Assembly (NCBI GenBank): GCA_027475525.1
Contig: JAMWFC010000082.1
Location: forward strand, 3,102,115-3,166,114
From: Macrolepiota albuminosa
Taxonomy: Eukaryota; Basidiomycota; Agaricomycetes; Agaricales; Agaricaceae
DNA: 64,000 nucleotides
Direction: 5' to 3'
The notes under the pieces were generated by a model that saw only the letters and a list, made by a program, of their open reading frames with translations, did not search any database and was not told the DNA's origin. Below, piece by piece: positions 46,679-56,342 of this stretch (its first letter is position 1; every line of letters starts with the position of its first letter). Made by a program: the position numbers and the translations under genes.

Positions 46679-49600
46679 GCTAGGTGTAGGAGTATGCGCC
46701 ATGTCTCCATGCGCGCAGTCGGGGACGTGGTCTTATTGTAGTCCTTACCGTAGACTTGCTCGTATCCTCGAAACACAAGACGTACTTTGTACCTGACGGC
46801 ATTGCCATGCTCGTCTCGCTTGACTTTGAAGATTGGCCTGGCCTTTTTGACCTTCTGATCTGTCGGCACTTCCGATCTCGGCACAAGCACGTACACTCCC
46901 ATCTCCTTCAGTGATTCGAGCTCCTCTTGGTACCCCCGTCTCCATTTCTCAGCGTTCTGTCCGGTCTGTGCTTCTTTCCATGATTGCGGTTCGTCCTCAT
47001 CGTCCAGGGGTAGCGGGTCGATGTCGCTGGGATGGGATATTGCGGCAAGTATCCTGTCGTGATCGATCTCGGCGTTGCCATCTTGTGTGTGCGCAGGCGC
47101 TTGTTCCTGCGTGTGTGTGTGGTGATCGTCTTCGGTGCCTGGCTCGGCCATCCCCTCACGCCTGCCTTCCTCTGTCGCCACTGCTCTCTCTACTTTTGCC
47201 TCTTTCAACCTCCGCTCGCTCTCCCTGACCTGTTCCACTGCCCTTTCCAGCCGGGTTTTCGGTCGTCCGTCTTCCGTCGACGCCTTTTCTGTCGGGTGCC
47301 TCAAGCGTTTCGAGCGTCGTGGCGCCGTATCCTCATGATCTCGATCGTCGTCTGGAATCGGCTGCTGCGTTGCCGTTACTGGTTGCTCCAGCTCGAATTC
47401 AGCCAGGTCATCGTCGACCTGTTGTGGCTGCAGTGAGGCCGATAGGTCTAGGTCTTGAAGGGACGGGATTGGGGGCAACGTAGGTGACGTTGTCATCGGT
47501 TTGGGCGTGGCGGATTGCTCCGGATCTGTGGTGAGTGGACGTTCGTGACTTTCTATGAACTTAACGTGATAGGATTGATACACTTTCTTCCTCTCTTTAT
47601 CCCAGCACCTGTACGTCTTAGAGTTCTGTCCGTAGCCAATTAACACACATTCGATTGAGCGCGGTTTAACCTTCGGGTTGTGCGTGGGTATGAGTACGAA
47701 AGCGCGACAGCCAATCTCTCGCATATAGCTGTAGTCAGCGCATTTGTCGAACCAGAGCTCGTGAGGAGTCTTCCCATTTAGTGATTTTGTCGGAGTCTTC
47801 GCATGCAGGTGAGCAGCAGTGATGTAGAACTCGTCCCAGAGGTACTCCGGGCATCCAGAGTCCAATCTCATGGTCCGGGCCTTGCCCATAAGCGTCCGGT
47901 GCATGCGTTCTATCCGTCCGATGTGTGCTGACGTATAAGGTGCGCTGTGCTCTATTGTTGTTCCCCTCGTTTCAAGCCACGCTTTCATTTCGTCACTGTT
48001 TAGCTCCCCATCGAAGCCTGTTCTGTACTTGCCCACCTTCAGACCACACTCGTTTGACCGTGCCGCCTCCCAGGCCTTTAGCGCAGGAAATGCATCGCTT
48101 TTATTTCTGAGAGGGATAGACCATGGCATGCTCGTGAAATCATCAACTATATCCAGTATGTAGTGATTTCCCGATTTCGACTGTACATTCACCGGCCCCA
48201 TCAGGTCCACCCAAACTATCCCCAGCTTCCGCTTAGCTCTATGCCCCTCCTGCCTTGTTTTGGGAATCGGCGTTCGAGTCTGTTTCCCAAGAAGGCAATT
48301 GTCACATTTCGGTGGGGGGTGGTGAGACAAGGTAAGCGCACCTTTGATCTTACGATCGCGGGCTAACTGCTGAATGGCTTGATAGTTCGCGTGACCGAGG
48401 CGGCGGTGCCAGGTCGTTAGATCAACCTCATGACGGATGGAGTAAGCATGTTCTGCCACAGCGTCGGAAAGGTTTATTGTGTAGAGTTTCTTCCCTTGTA
48501 TGAGCGGTCCCTGGGCGATTATTTTTCCGCTAGACTTGTCGATGATTTGAACTCCCTCATTATCAAAGGTAGAGCGTGCGCAGTTGCTGACCGCGAGGCG
48601 ACTAACAGAAATGAGGCGGACTGTTGAGTTTGGGACGTACAGCGCGCCTTCCAGTGACAGCGTGTCTCCATTCGTGGTACGTAATTGTATGTCGCCCACT
48701 CCCCGTGCAGTAATCGCTGAACCTCCGACTCCCTTGATGTCTCTCGGGTCGATGGGCTTGAGAGTGATGAAATCGGACTTGTGGGGAGATATATGTACTG
48801 TTGCTCCGGAGTCGATGTAGAATGGCTGGTCTGCTACTGTCATGAGAGCGGTGTCTTGGCTCTGGCTGAGTGGCTTAATCATTGTAGGTTCATTTTGGAC
48901 ATCTCCTCCTGAGTTCTGCCTCCAGTCGACTGACACCTTTAGGTCAACCTCCTCCTCAATGATAGCCATCCAGCCCTCCCACTCGGAGTCATCGGCCGTG
49001 GTAGGGACGTCGTCCGTCGCCAGGCCTGCGAAGCCAGCAGGTGTTTGTGTAGCGCTCAATGTCTGAAGCTTCCCGAGGTCGCCGTCTTCTACCAGGTACA
49101 CTTTCCCTTGCGGGCCTGTCAGCTGGGTATAGACTTTTCCCCCGCTAGCGGCTCCCTTCCCTTTCGACGCCTGCAACGTGGTCGCCGGACTAGCGGCACG
49201 AGCTGCGTTCCGCGCTGCATCAAACCCTTGCTTCTCCATGGCCCCACCTGGATGCGCGCAAAAGGGTGCTTCGTGACCGCCACAGGATCGCCCATGTGTC
49301 GCGCACGTTGTGCAGCACCTTGCGCCGGCATGGTGAGTGTGCCCAGGAAGCCATGGCTTCTGTGAACGCCAACGTCCCCGCGCTGTGGCTGCAAGTGCAG
49401 AGTCAGTAGAGATGCTCGGGGTGGACGCTTTCAAGCTAGAGAGGTTCTGCATGGTCTCCATCAGTTTGCGGATATTATCAGACGTGTAGGGGGCTTTGGT
49501 CGTGGCATCGGCAAGGCCCCGCGAGACTTGTGCCTGGAGGGAGGCGTACTGTGGGTCGTTAAGGCTGTTAAGAAGCATAACGCATTTAAAGATGTCTTCA

Positions 49601-50103
49601 TCCAGTGCTTTTATCGCGAATATACGGTGGACGATGTCACAAATTCTCTTTGCCGTAACGGTGAGCGACTCAGTCGAGGAGCACTGGATTTTAAGGACTT
49701 CCTGCATCAAGGCAACCATGCGTACCGGCCCCTCACCCTCTGCCCGTGACTTAACGGTGTTGTAAAGGGCTGCCGCGGTTGTGGCTTCGTCAAGCCCTTC
49801 GTATTCAGAGTCGTCGAGCGCCGTGAGTATAACTGCTCTGGCAAGGTCGTCATTTGCGATCCAGTTGCCGTACGCGACGGGCTCAGCTGAAGCACTGGGG
49901 CATGGAATATATGCACGGAAAACGTAGAATTTGAGACCCAACAGCGACAGATGGATTTCCAAGGCCTTGGACCACCTGTTAAAATTTGCGGCAGGCGAGG
50001 TGCGAGAGAACTTGTCGTGCTTCCATTCCGCGCCGCGGATGGAAATGGCACGTACGGATGGGGCAGTAGCGTCTATGGTTGACATCTTGGTATCGGTGGT
50101 CAT
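46679..50103 (-). pseudogene. copia Gag-Pol, truncated in RT
   Basis: One frame of about 1140 codons from the ATG at 50103 (MTTDTKMSTIDA). The Gag region covers residues 1-250, with a Cys/His cluster near 270-300. Protease FYIDSGATVHIS lies near residue 425. The integrase zinc finger follows near 565 (HRRLGHANYQ ... CDNCLLGKQ), then the core with WVDLMGPV and VDDFTSMPW near 620 and ERMHRTLMGKAR near 715. A Pro/Glu-rich linker precedes the RT start (about 1040) with KARPIFKVKRDEHGNAVRYK. It stops at ILLHLA where the gag-only element begins. No internal stops occur up to that point. The catalytic RT and most of RNase H are missing, so it cannot act alone. Confidence 0.9.
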
Positions 50104-50336
50104 TCGCTGAGTGTGACACGGGGGAGGCTTTGTCCAGGATTATCGTGATCCCGAAAACAATAGGATCGTCTCCTGATCCTGGGCCGGCTATAGGAATCCC
50201 GACAAGGGACTAAAGGTACAAAGGACGGCAAGTCAAAAGGGGCAGGGGTCCGGTGCAATCGGCCCCAGCCAAACAAGGGACAGAGACAAAGAAAACGTTC
50301 CAAGAGCAGCAAGACTTCAACCAGTATTGTGCTCAA

Positions 50337-50351
50337 GGTAGGCCCATAACC
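50337..50351 (-). other. copia primer binding site of half-tRNA type
   Basis: On the minus strand GGTTATGGGCC directly follows the LTR end CCAACA. It is complementary to the anticodon arm of initiator tRNA-Met, as in Drosophila copia. Confidence 0.75.
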
Positions 50352-50685
50352 TGTTGGAACGTGTAGCAGCAGCAGTAAATCTGACGGTGCGACCAACACC
50401 TAGATAGATACGTGATTAGCACAATCCTCAGAACACGTAAACGGAACTATATTTGTAGTACCTAGATAGATACGTGATTAGCACAATCTAGGTACGTGTT
50501 AGTATGTATAGTATATAGAGTATGGTAAGTTGCGTACCCTCAGAACACGTAAACGGAACTGAGGGTACGACATCAGCAGATAGGTATATATGTGTTTTCG
50601 TACAAAGCAAAGTGAGTGGCCACAATGGCCCTGAGGTTGTGTCCGTGGTACCCCTTTACCTCGTCACACTTATCACAACCTAACA
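50352..50685 (-). repeat. copia LTR (5' in element orientation)
   Basis: 334 bp, identical by eye to 44488-44821, followed by the target duplication TATTC. Confidence 0.95.
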
Positions 50686-52432
50686 TATTCAGGATTTCTC
50701 ACACCATGGCTGGCCCCTCTTTGATCTCACCACTAAGGACACTCCTTAGCACTGGGATGCAGCACAGCAGACAGCTTTTGACACCCTCAAACAAGCAGTC
50801 ACTTCAAAGCCTATCCTTCTATTCCCAGATGACAACTCTTTCTTCTGTGTTGAAGCCAATAGCTCAGATTTTGCTACTGGAGCCGTTCTCTCTCAGCAGT
50901 TAAGAGAGGATAGTAAGTGGCATTCTGTGGCCTTCTACTCCAAGAGTCTCAATGCTGTGGAGCAAAATTATGAGATCCATGACAAGAAGATGCTGGCTAT
51001 CATTCGGTTATTTGAGGAGTAGTGACATTTTCTTGAGGGTGCCAGGCATAAATTTGAGGTGTGGACTAATCACAAGACTTAGAGTACTTTTGGACAGCCA
51101 AGAAACTTAACCACCAACAGGCTCGATAGTCTTTGTATCTGGCCAACTTCAACTTCTCTCTGCATCACAAACCCAGACGGAGCATGGACAAGCCAGATGT
51201 GCTTTCTAGGCGAGCAGATCATGGTTCTGGAGCTAGTGACAATGACAATATTGTACTCCTGAAGCCAGAACTATTTGCCATCTGTGCTCTGGAAGGTGTG
51301 GTTGGCCAGGGAGAAGAAGTGAGCATCCTTTGAGATATCTGATAAGGTAACTGAAAGGGCGCTCAAGAAGATCTGGTAGCTAAGGCTGCCATAGCCTTGC
51401 ATGCTCAAGAGAAAACTGAAGTGAAGTCTGTCCACACCAATGAGTGGTTTTTGGAGAATGGTTTTCTCACCTTCCAGAAACGCATTTATGTTCCCAACCT
51501 GCCAGACCTCTGGAGGCAGATTGTAGAGCAGCATCATGACTCTTGAGTTGCAGGACATCCTGGCCGATGGAAGACACTGGAGCTGGTCTTGCAGAATTAC
51601 TGGTGGCCTCAAATATCATAGTATATTGGCTCTTACACCTCCACCTGCAACCTTTGCCTTCGGACCAAGCCTTGTCATCAGCCTCCTATATGGCAGCTTC
51701 ATCCATTGCCTATCCCAGCTGAGCATTGGAGTGTGGCCTCAGTAGACTTCATTGTTGAGTTACCAGACTCTAGCTTCATCCATTGCCTATCCCAGCTGAG
51801 CATTGGAGTGTGGCCTCAGTAGACTTCATTGTTGAGTTACCAGACTCTTATGGATATGACGCAATTGATTATAGTGGTAGTGGATCGCTGTGGCAAGCGT
51901 GCTCATTTTATTCCAACACACATGACCTGCTCAGCCATGAGTGCTGCCAATCTGTACCAAAAGCATGTCTGGAAACTCCATGGGTTGTCAGATGCTTATG
52001 TCTCTGACCATGGACCTCAGTTTGTAGCAGAATTTACTAAAGAACTGTATCGCCTCCTCCATGTCAAACTCCACACTTCCACAGCCTACCACCTCCAGTC
52101 TGATGGCCAGACTGAGTGTGTCAACCAGGAGCTAGAACAGTATCTCCAGCTCTTCTGCAACGAATGACAGGATGACTAGGATGACCTATTACCAGAGGCA
52201 GAGTTTCAATACAACAACCATATACACACTGCCACCCAGATGTCTCCTTTTCCTCTAGATACTGGTCGACACCCTCAGATGGAATTTGAGCCTTGTAGAC
52301 AACCTTCAGAGAATGAAGCTGTTAATAAGTTCATAGATCAGATGAAGACAGTCCAGGAGGAAGCCAAGGCTGCTTTAGTTAAGGCAAAGAATGACATGGC
52401 CCGCTACTATGATCATGGACAAACTTCAGCCT
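50686..52432 (+). pseudogene. gypsy-3 RNase H and integrase
   Basis: RNase H continues from the split RT (DFSHHGWPLFDL, then FFCVEANSSDFATGAVLSQQ near 50835 and YEIHDKKMLAIIRLFEE near 50970). Integrase follows with a zinc finger (HHDS near 51534, CNLCLR near 51647), core VDFIVELPDS near 51815, VSDHGPQFVAEF near 52000 and STAYHLQSDGQTECVNQELE near 52080. A 77-bp duplicate at 51695-51848 repeats the start of the core and breaks the frame. Other stops are mutations. The gene runs into the N gap. Confidence 0.85.
51695..51848 (+). repeat. Perfect 77-bp tandem duplication 7
   Basis: 51695-51771 equals 51772-51848, in the gypsy-3 integrase. Confidence 0.95.
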
Positions 52433-52532
52433 NNNNNNNNNNNNNNNNNNNNNNNNNNNNNNNNNNNNNNNNNNNNNNNNNNNNNNNNNNNNNNNNNNNN
52501 NNNNNNNNNNNNNNNNNNNNNNNNNNNNNNNN
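52433..52532. other. Assembly gap, 100 N
   Basis: Exactly 100 N. The gypsy-3 3' end and LTR are hidden here. The true length is unknown. Confidence 1.
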
Positions 52533-53350
52533 CAGTTTTTACTTCTAGTCGTTTTAGTCTATTAGTCCCCTTTTAATCGACCCTCCCTCCTCACCCTTTT
52601 TTATGTTATAAATATTTCGTATGTAATTAGCCAGCTCTTAGCTTCGCCTTAGGCCTCATCAATACACGTTGTGACCCGTTCAGCGCTACTTTTTTCCTTA
52701 TTCTTCGTTAAACTGCAGAGGAATTCAGTAACTTCCTGACAAACCAGATGTGACCGTATCAATACAGAAATACACCAGATACCAACACATGTCACTATAT
52801 AATAACAGAAGAGGATCTGGAAATGCAGCAAATTATAGGCTCTCTAGATCTCTTTCAGTTTCGACATTGAACTCACATACCCAGATAGATTTCATATATA
52901 TCCTGACAAGCCCAAGTGCAAACCTCACTGGGGCTGTGCGTTGAAGCCTCAAGGTTGCAAGGCATTACCAGCCTCCTGACCCAAAATTATGCCCACTGAC
53001 ATTAATCATTTACAATTTAGGTCACTAGCTACAGTGGGGAGAAAACTCCCCAATGATAAAATTTTGAATAAGTCAGCTATCACAGACAATCCTAGGATGA
53101 TCCTGATGCGTCATGAACCAAGGCGGTCAATACGTATGATATCGTCACAAAATAGGCACAGGACTGGCGGATATTTCATTGGGATATCAAGTTTCTTTAA
53201 GATAGATATCCATAGCATGCTCACCTTATCCTCGCCACATCTGACTCAATAATTTAAGGCTAGACTTTACCTTTCCCCTTGGAAGATCTAGGGCCAAAAT
53301 GAACAAGTAGGGTAGACGATGACGGACGCGTTCACAAGAAATCCAAGCAC
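52533..53350. other. No recognised gene after the gap
   Basis: Short frames at 52750-52944 and 52989-53252 have no domain and no splice structure I trust. The first 150 bp may still belong to a repeat. Confidence 0.4.
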
Positions 53351-53651
53351 TCACGAATCGGAACCGACATTCTTCATAATAGTCAATTTTCCAGATGAGG
53401 CTGCCTGGACCATTTGAGACTCGATAGATTTATTGATCTTAGCGGTAAGGTCCTAGGACGACCTCGATGAACATAATAATAACATGTATGAGAGCAAGTG
53501 TATGCACCCTTTTCATGGCGGCTTGCTTCAATAGCGCAGGTTTCTTAGGCGTTATGTGTCGTTGCCCTTTCTTGGTGTTTGCAGCAGTTCTCCGAGCGTG
53601 ATGAGACGAAGAAGCTTTTGCAGTTAGTCCCTTGGTTTTGCCTTGAACCAT
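53351..53651 (-). CDS. UPF0390 / DUF2462 small basic nuclear protein
   Basis: Two exons, 53651-53508 and 53437-53351, encode 76 aa. The start MVQGKTKGLTAK and the block NTKKGQRHITPKKPA are typical of the UPF0390 family of small, very basic proteins, likely nucleolar. Exon 2 ends with INKSIESQMVQAASSGKLTI, which is the conserved family tail. The intron (53438-53507) has donor GTGCAT, somewhat weak, and acceptor GCTAAG. Total length matches the family. It diverges from the NDUFA9 gene across 145 bp. The family's exact role is unsettled. Confidence 0.85.
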
Positions 53652-53796
53652 ATCTATACAAGATTGCAAGAAAATACAGCAAGCGAGTGCAAGTTCGGTC
53701 CAGAGTTTGAGCTACCAAAATTTTCCACGTGCGCGCCAACATAAGCAGATCGTCCCGCCATTCACCGAACTATCAACACCCTCTGTCGGGGCAGGC
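53652..53796. promoter_or_regulatory. Probable bidirectional promoter
   Basis: A 145-bp spacer between divergent start codons of the UPF0390 gene and the NDUFA9 gene. Both promoters and 5' UTRs must lie here. I see no clear TATA box. Confidence 0.4.
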
Positions 53797-55308
53797 ATGA
53801 TTGCCTCCAAAGTCAACATTTTGCGCATCCAGTGTGCTTTCAAGGCCTCTGGAAAAGTATGGTTTCTTCATTCTTATCGTCGCTTGGTATCTGAAGTAAT
53901 TTCTATATTCCAGCGTGCATATCACGACCTTGTCACACTTCCTGGTCAGAAACCTATCGTCTCGCAGGGACCTCCCGGATATAGCGCGGTCAGCGGCCAT
54001 GTCGTGACAGTTTTTGGTTGCACTGGATTCTTGGGGAGGTATCTCGTTTCAAAGTTGGGTGAGTGGGCCCATTCTCGAATTAGCTTCATGCCTCAACCGC
54101 AACAATGCCATAGCAAAATTGGGCACAAAAGTCGTCGTTCCTTACCGTGATGAAGATGAGGCGCGTATTTTCAAGCCCATGGGCGATCTGGGTCAGATTG
54201 TTCGAATGGTGAATATCGTGTGTCATTGTCAAACAATCAACTAATGAACATGTGCAGGAGTGGGACGTTCGGAACGAAAATCAGATTGCAGAGTGCCTTA
54301 GACACTCGGATATCGTTTACAACCTCACGGGCCGGGACTATGAGACCAAGTGCGCATGACATGTTTTTTTTTGAGGCGTCGAAGTTGATTGTTGACGCCC
54401 GGACATAGGAATTTTAACTTCAAGTCAGTACACGTTGATGGTGCCGGGAGGATAGCTAAAATTGCAGCCGAGTCTGGGGTATCACGGTTTGTCCATGTTT
54501 CGCATCTGAACGCGTCAGCAAAGTCCGAATCCAAGTTCTACCAAACGAAGGCTGAGGGTGAAGAGCGTGTCAAAGCCGCGTTCCCCACGGCCACCATAGT
54601 GCGACCTGGGACACTCTTTGGCTATGAGGATAAGCTCCTCACTAACATGGCAGGTGTGTAATGAACCACTCATTCAGCAGACCATTGGCCGATGATTACT
54701 CGCAGTTTGGCCCATTTGGTGGAAGCTCAACCATGGCGAGACGAATATACGTCCGGTACATGTAAGCTTCTTACCTCGGCAACCTTTTCTGCCGCGACGT
54801 GAAAATCATGCTCTTCTAGGTCTTTGACGTTGCCCAAGCCTTGGCCAATCTCATGTCAATCCCCCAAATCTCGGGAACAGTTAACCTTCCTGGGCCATCT
54901 ACACTAACATACAACTATTTGCTTGAATTGGTTTCCTCCATCACCTTACGTCCTCCTACCCGTGCGCCAGTTCTGCCTAAAGCAGTTGCTTTGGCCCTTG
55001 CAAAAGCTGCTCAGTCCGTGTGGTGGCCTGCTCTCAGCCCGGATGAAGTAGTCAGGCGCTACATTGACGATGTTAACGTTCCTGGAGACTGGGCTGCTGT
55101 TGGAATGGGGGAACCATCAGAAATCGAGGATCATGCAATCACCTATCTTCGCCGCTACCGCTCAGCGTGAGTTGTGAGAAATTGTCTATGCCCACAGTGG
55201 TACTAAATTTATAACAGAGAGAATTTTGTACGTCCAGTGGTGTTCCCTGCACGGCCGGCGCCCATCACTGTGGGTGTTCTTCAGATGATTTTTAATACTC
55301 ATTGTTGA
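53797..55308 (+). CDS. NADH:ubiquinone oxidoreductase NDUFA9 (39/40-kDa) subunit
   Basis: An accessory subunit of mitochondrial complex I with an SDR-like NAD(P)H-binding fold. Eight exons: 53797-53856, 53914-54058, 54114-54208, 54258-54349, 54409-54653, 54706-54761, 54820-55166 and 55218-55308. They give 376 aa, the usual family length. Residues 1-20 (MIASKVNILRIQCAFKASGK) look like a mitochondrial presequence. The nucleotide-binding motif GCTGFLG is at residues 55-61. Family blocks DIVYNLTGRDYETKNF, FVHVSHLNA, KAEGEERV and IVRPGTLFGYED follow in order. All introns are 49-59 nt with GT-AG ends and consistent phases. The upstream frame from 53707 is discarded because this ATG starts the presequence. 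Confidence 0.95.
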
Positions 55309-55655
55309 TTTGACTTGACGACCAGCTGTCCGAGTAGTAGACAGACACTATAAGTCTTTCTTTATAGATACAATCGTTGCTGAGACGTGTCCATTTCATA
55401 AGACGAAGGACGAGAACTGATAATGACCATTAATATGGCATTGTGATAGCATAGATAGAACTAAAGACTGAAGAGAGCGGGGGATGTCCGAGGGACGAAT
55501 CTGTAGACTAGTATTATACAAATCCTCCAGACGAGGTAGGTTGGAACGTATGGTCTCATGGACGCGTCGAAAATAGCGCACACCGTGGGTGTCAAGGAAT
55601 ATGGGTGCTTAGTTTTGAATATGTTCCCTCGAGTCATGGTGATACATCATGAGGT
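55309..55655. other. Intergenic, convergent 3' ends
   Basis: Lies between the stop codons of NDUFA9 (plus) and TOM22 (minus). No gene is seen. Confidence 0.6.
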
Positions 55656-56155
55656 CTAGAAACCAGGCGGGACAAGTGCCTTCGGTTGATTGGGGTTTGA
55701 ACCGGGAGTCGGGTACGAGGAAGGAGCAAGCATCTTGTGATGTGTCAGAACGGTCCACTAGGATGCAAAGAATGAGTCACCTGTTGAGCACCCTGCTGCT
55801 GTTCTATCATCTCCTTTTCTTGGGCGACTATTTTGGCCTCATCCTCCAAACTGAGTGCCAGCGGAAGTGCAACAAGCAGGGCGGAAGTAGTGAGCACCCA
55901 GACAATGTTACCCGCAAACTTCCCTCCACGCTTTATGATGGATGCTGTCTTGGAAATACGCGAATAGATTGAATGACGTGTGGATGGTGGGACAATGTCT
56001 ACAAGGGCGGCGACACGGTCGAAAAATGTCTCGTCAACAGAGAGCTCGGAGGAGACTGAGGAGAGAGAAGCAGAGGAGGAGGTGCGGGACTCGTCGTCAG
56101 TGGCATAAGGGGACCCTGCGACGTCCTTTTCTTCGACGATTTCGACTTTGACCAT
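55656..56155 (-). CDS. TOM22: Mitochondrial import receptor subunit TOM22
   Basis: Central receptor of the outer-membrane TOM complex, binding preproteins and organising the pore. Two exons, 56155-55781 and 55733-55656, give 150 aa. The acidic, Ser-rich cytosolic N-terminus (MVKVEIVEEKD) is followed by ETFFDRVAALVDIVPPSTRH, the family hallmark. A single membrane segment covers about residues 83-102 (NIVWVLTTSALLVALPLALS), then a short Gln-rich intermembrane tail. The intron 55734-55780 has donor GTGACT and acceptor CACAAG. Without splicing the protein ends a few residues later, so the second exon (MLAPSSYPTPGS) is inferred from fungal homologues. Confidence 0.93.
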
Positions 56156-56342
56156 GCTGGTGTTGGAGAGAGCAAATTTTCGGTTCCGAACCCGACGCGA
56201 TGTCTTGAGAGGTGTTGCCTGATCGGGACATTTGCTTGGCTCTATTAGTATTCCTCGACCGTTTATAAGTATGTAACCAGGTTCGATGCTAAACGAGTCT
56301 TCTCCTTCCTTCCGTCTTCTCTCCCGTCTCCCTGCTCCTCAG

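Larger units (their letters stand above)
44488..50685 (-). mobile_element. copia element inserted in gypsy-3
   Basis: Two 334-bp LTRs (44488-44821 and 50352-50685) appear identical base for base. The target duplication TATTC is perfect on both sides (44483-44487 and 50686-50690). The element reads on the minus strand: primer site, gag-pol, then a short RNase H end. The middle of the RT/RNase H region is missing and occupied by a gag-only element. Identical LTRs point to recent insertion. Confidence 0.95.
42079..52432 (+). mobile_element. gypsy-3: Ty3/gypsy element split by a copia insertion
   Basis: Domains run gag, protease, RT, RNase H, integrase. No 5' LTR is visible and the 3' end is lost in the N gap. 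The copia element 44488-50685 interrupts it between FYQRFI and QDFSHHGWP. Removing the copia and one TATTC restores the frame. Its RT differs from gypsy-1, so it is a separate family. Confidence 0.88.

Noticed and set aside
52240..52548. Frame crossing the N gap
   Set aside because: Only the part before 52433 is real (gypsy-3 integrase). The rest reads through unknown bases.
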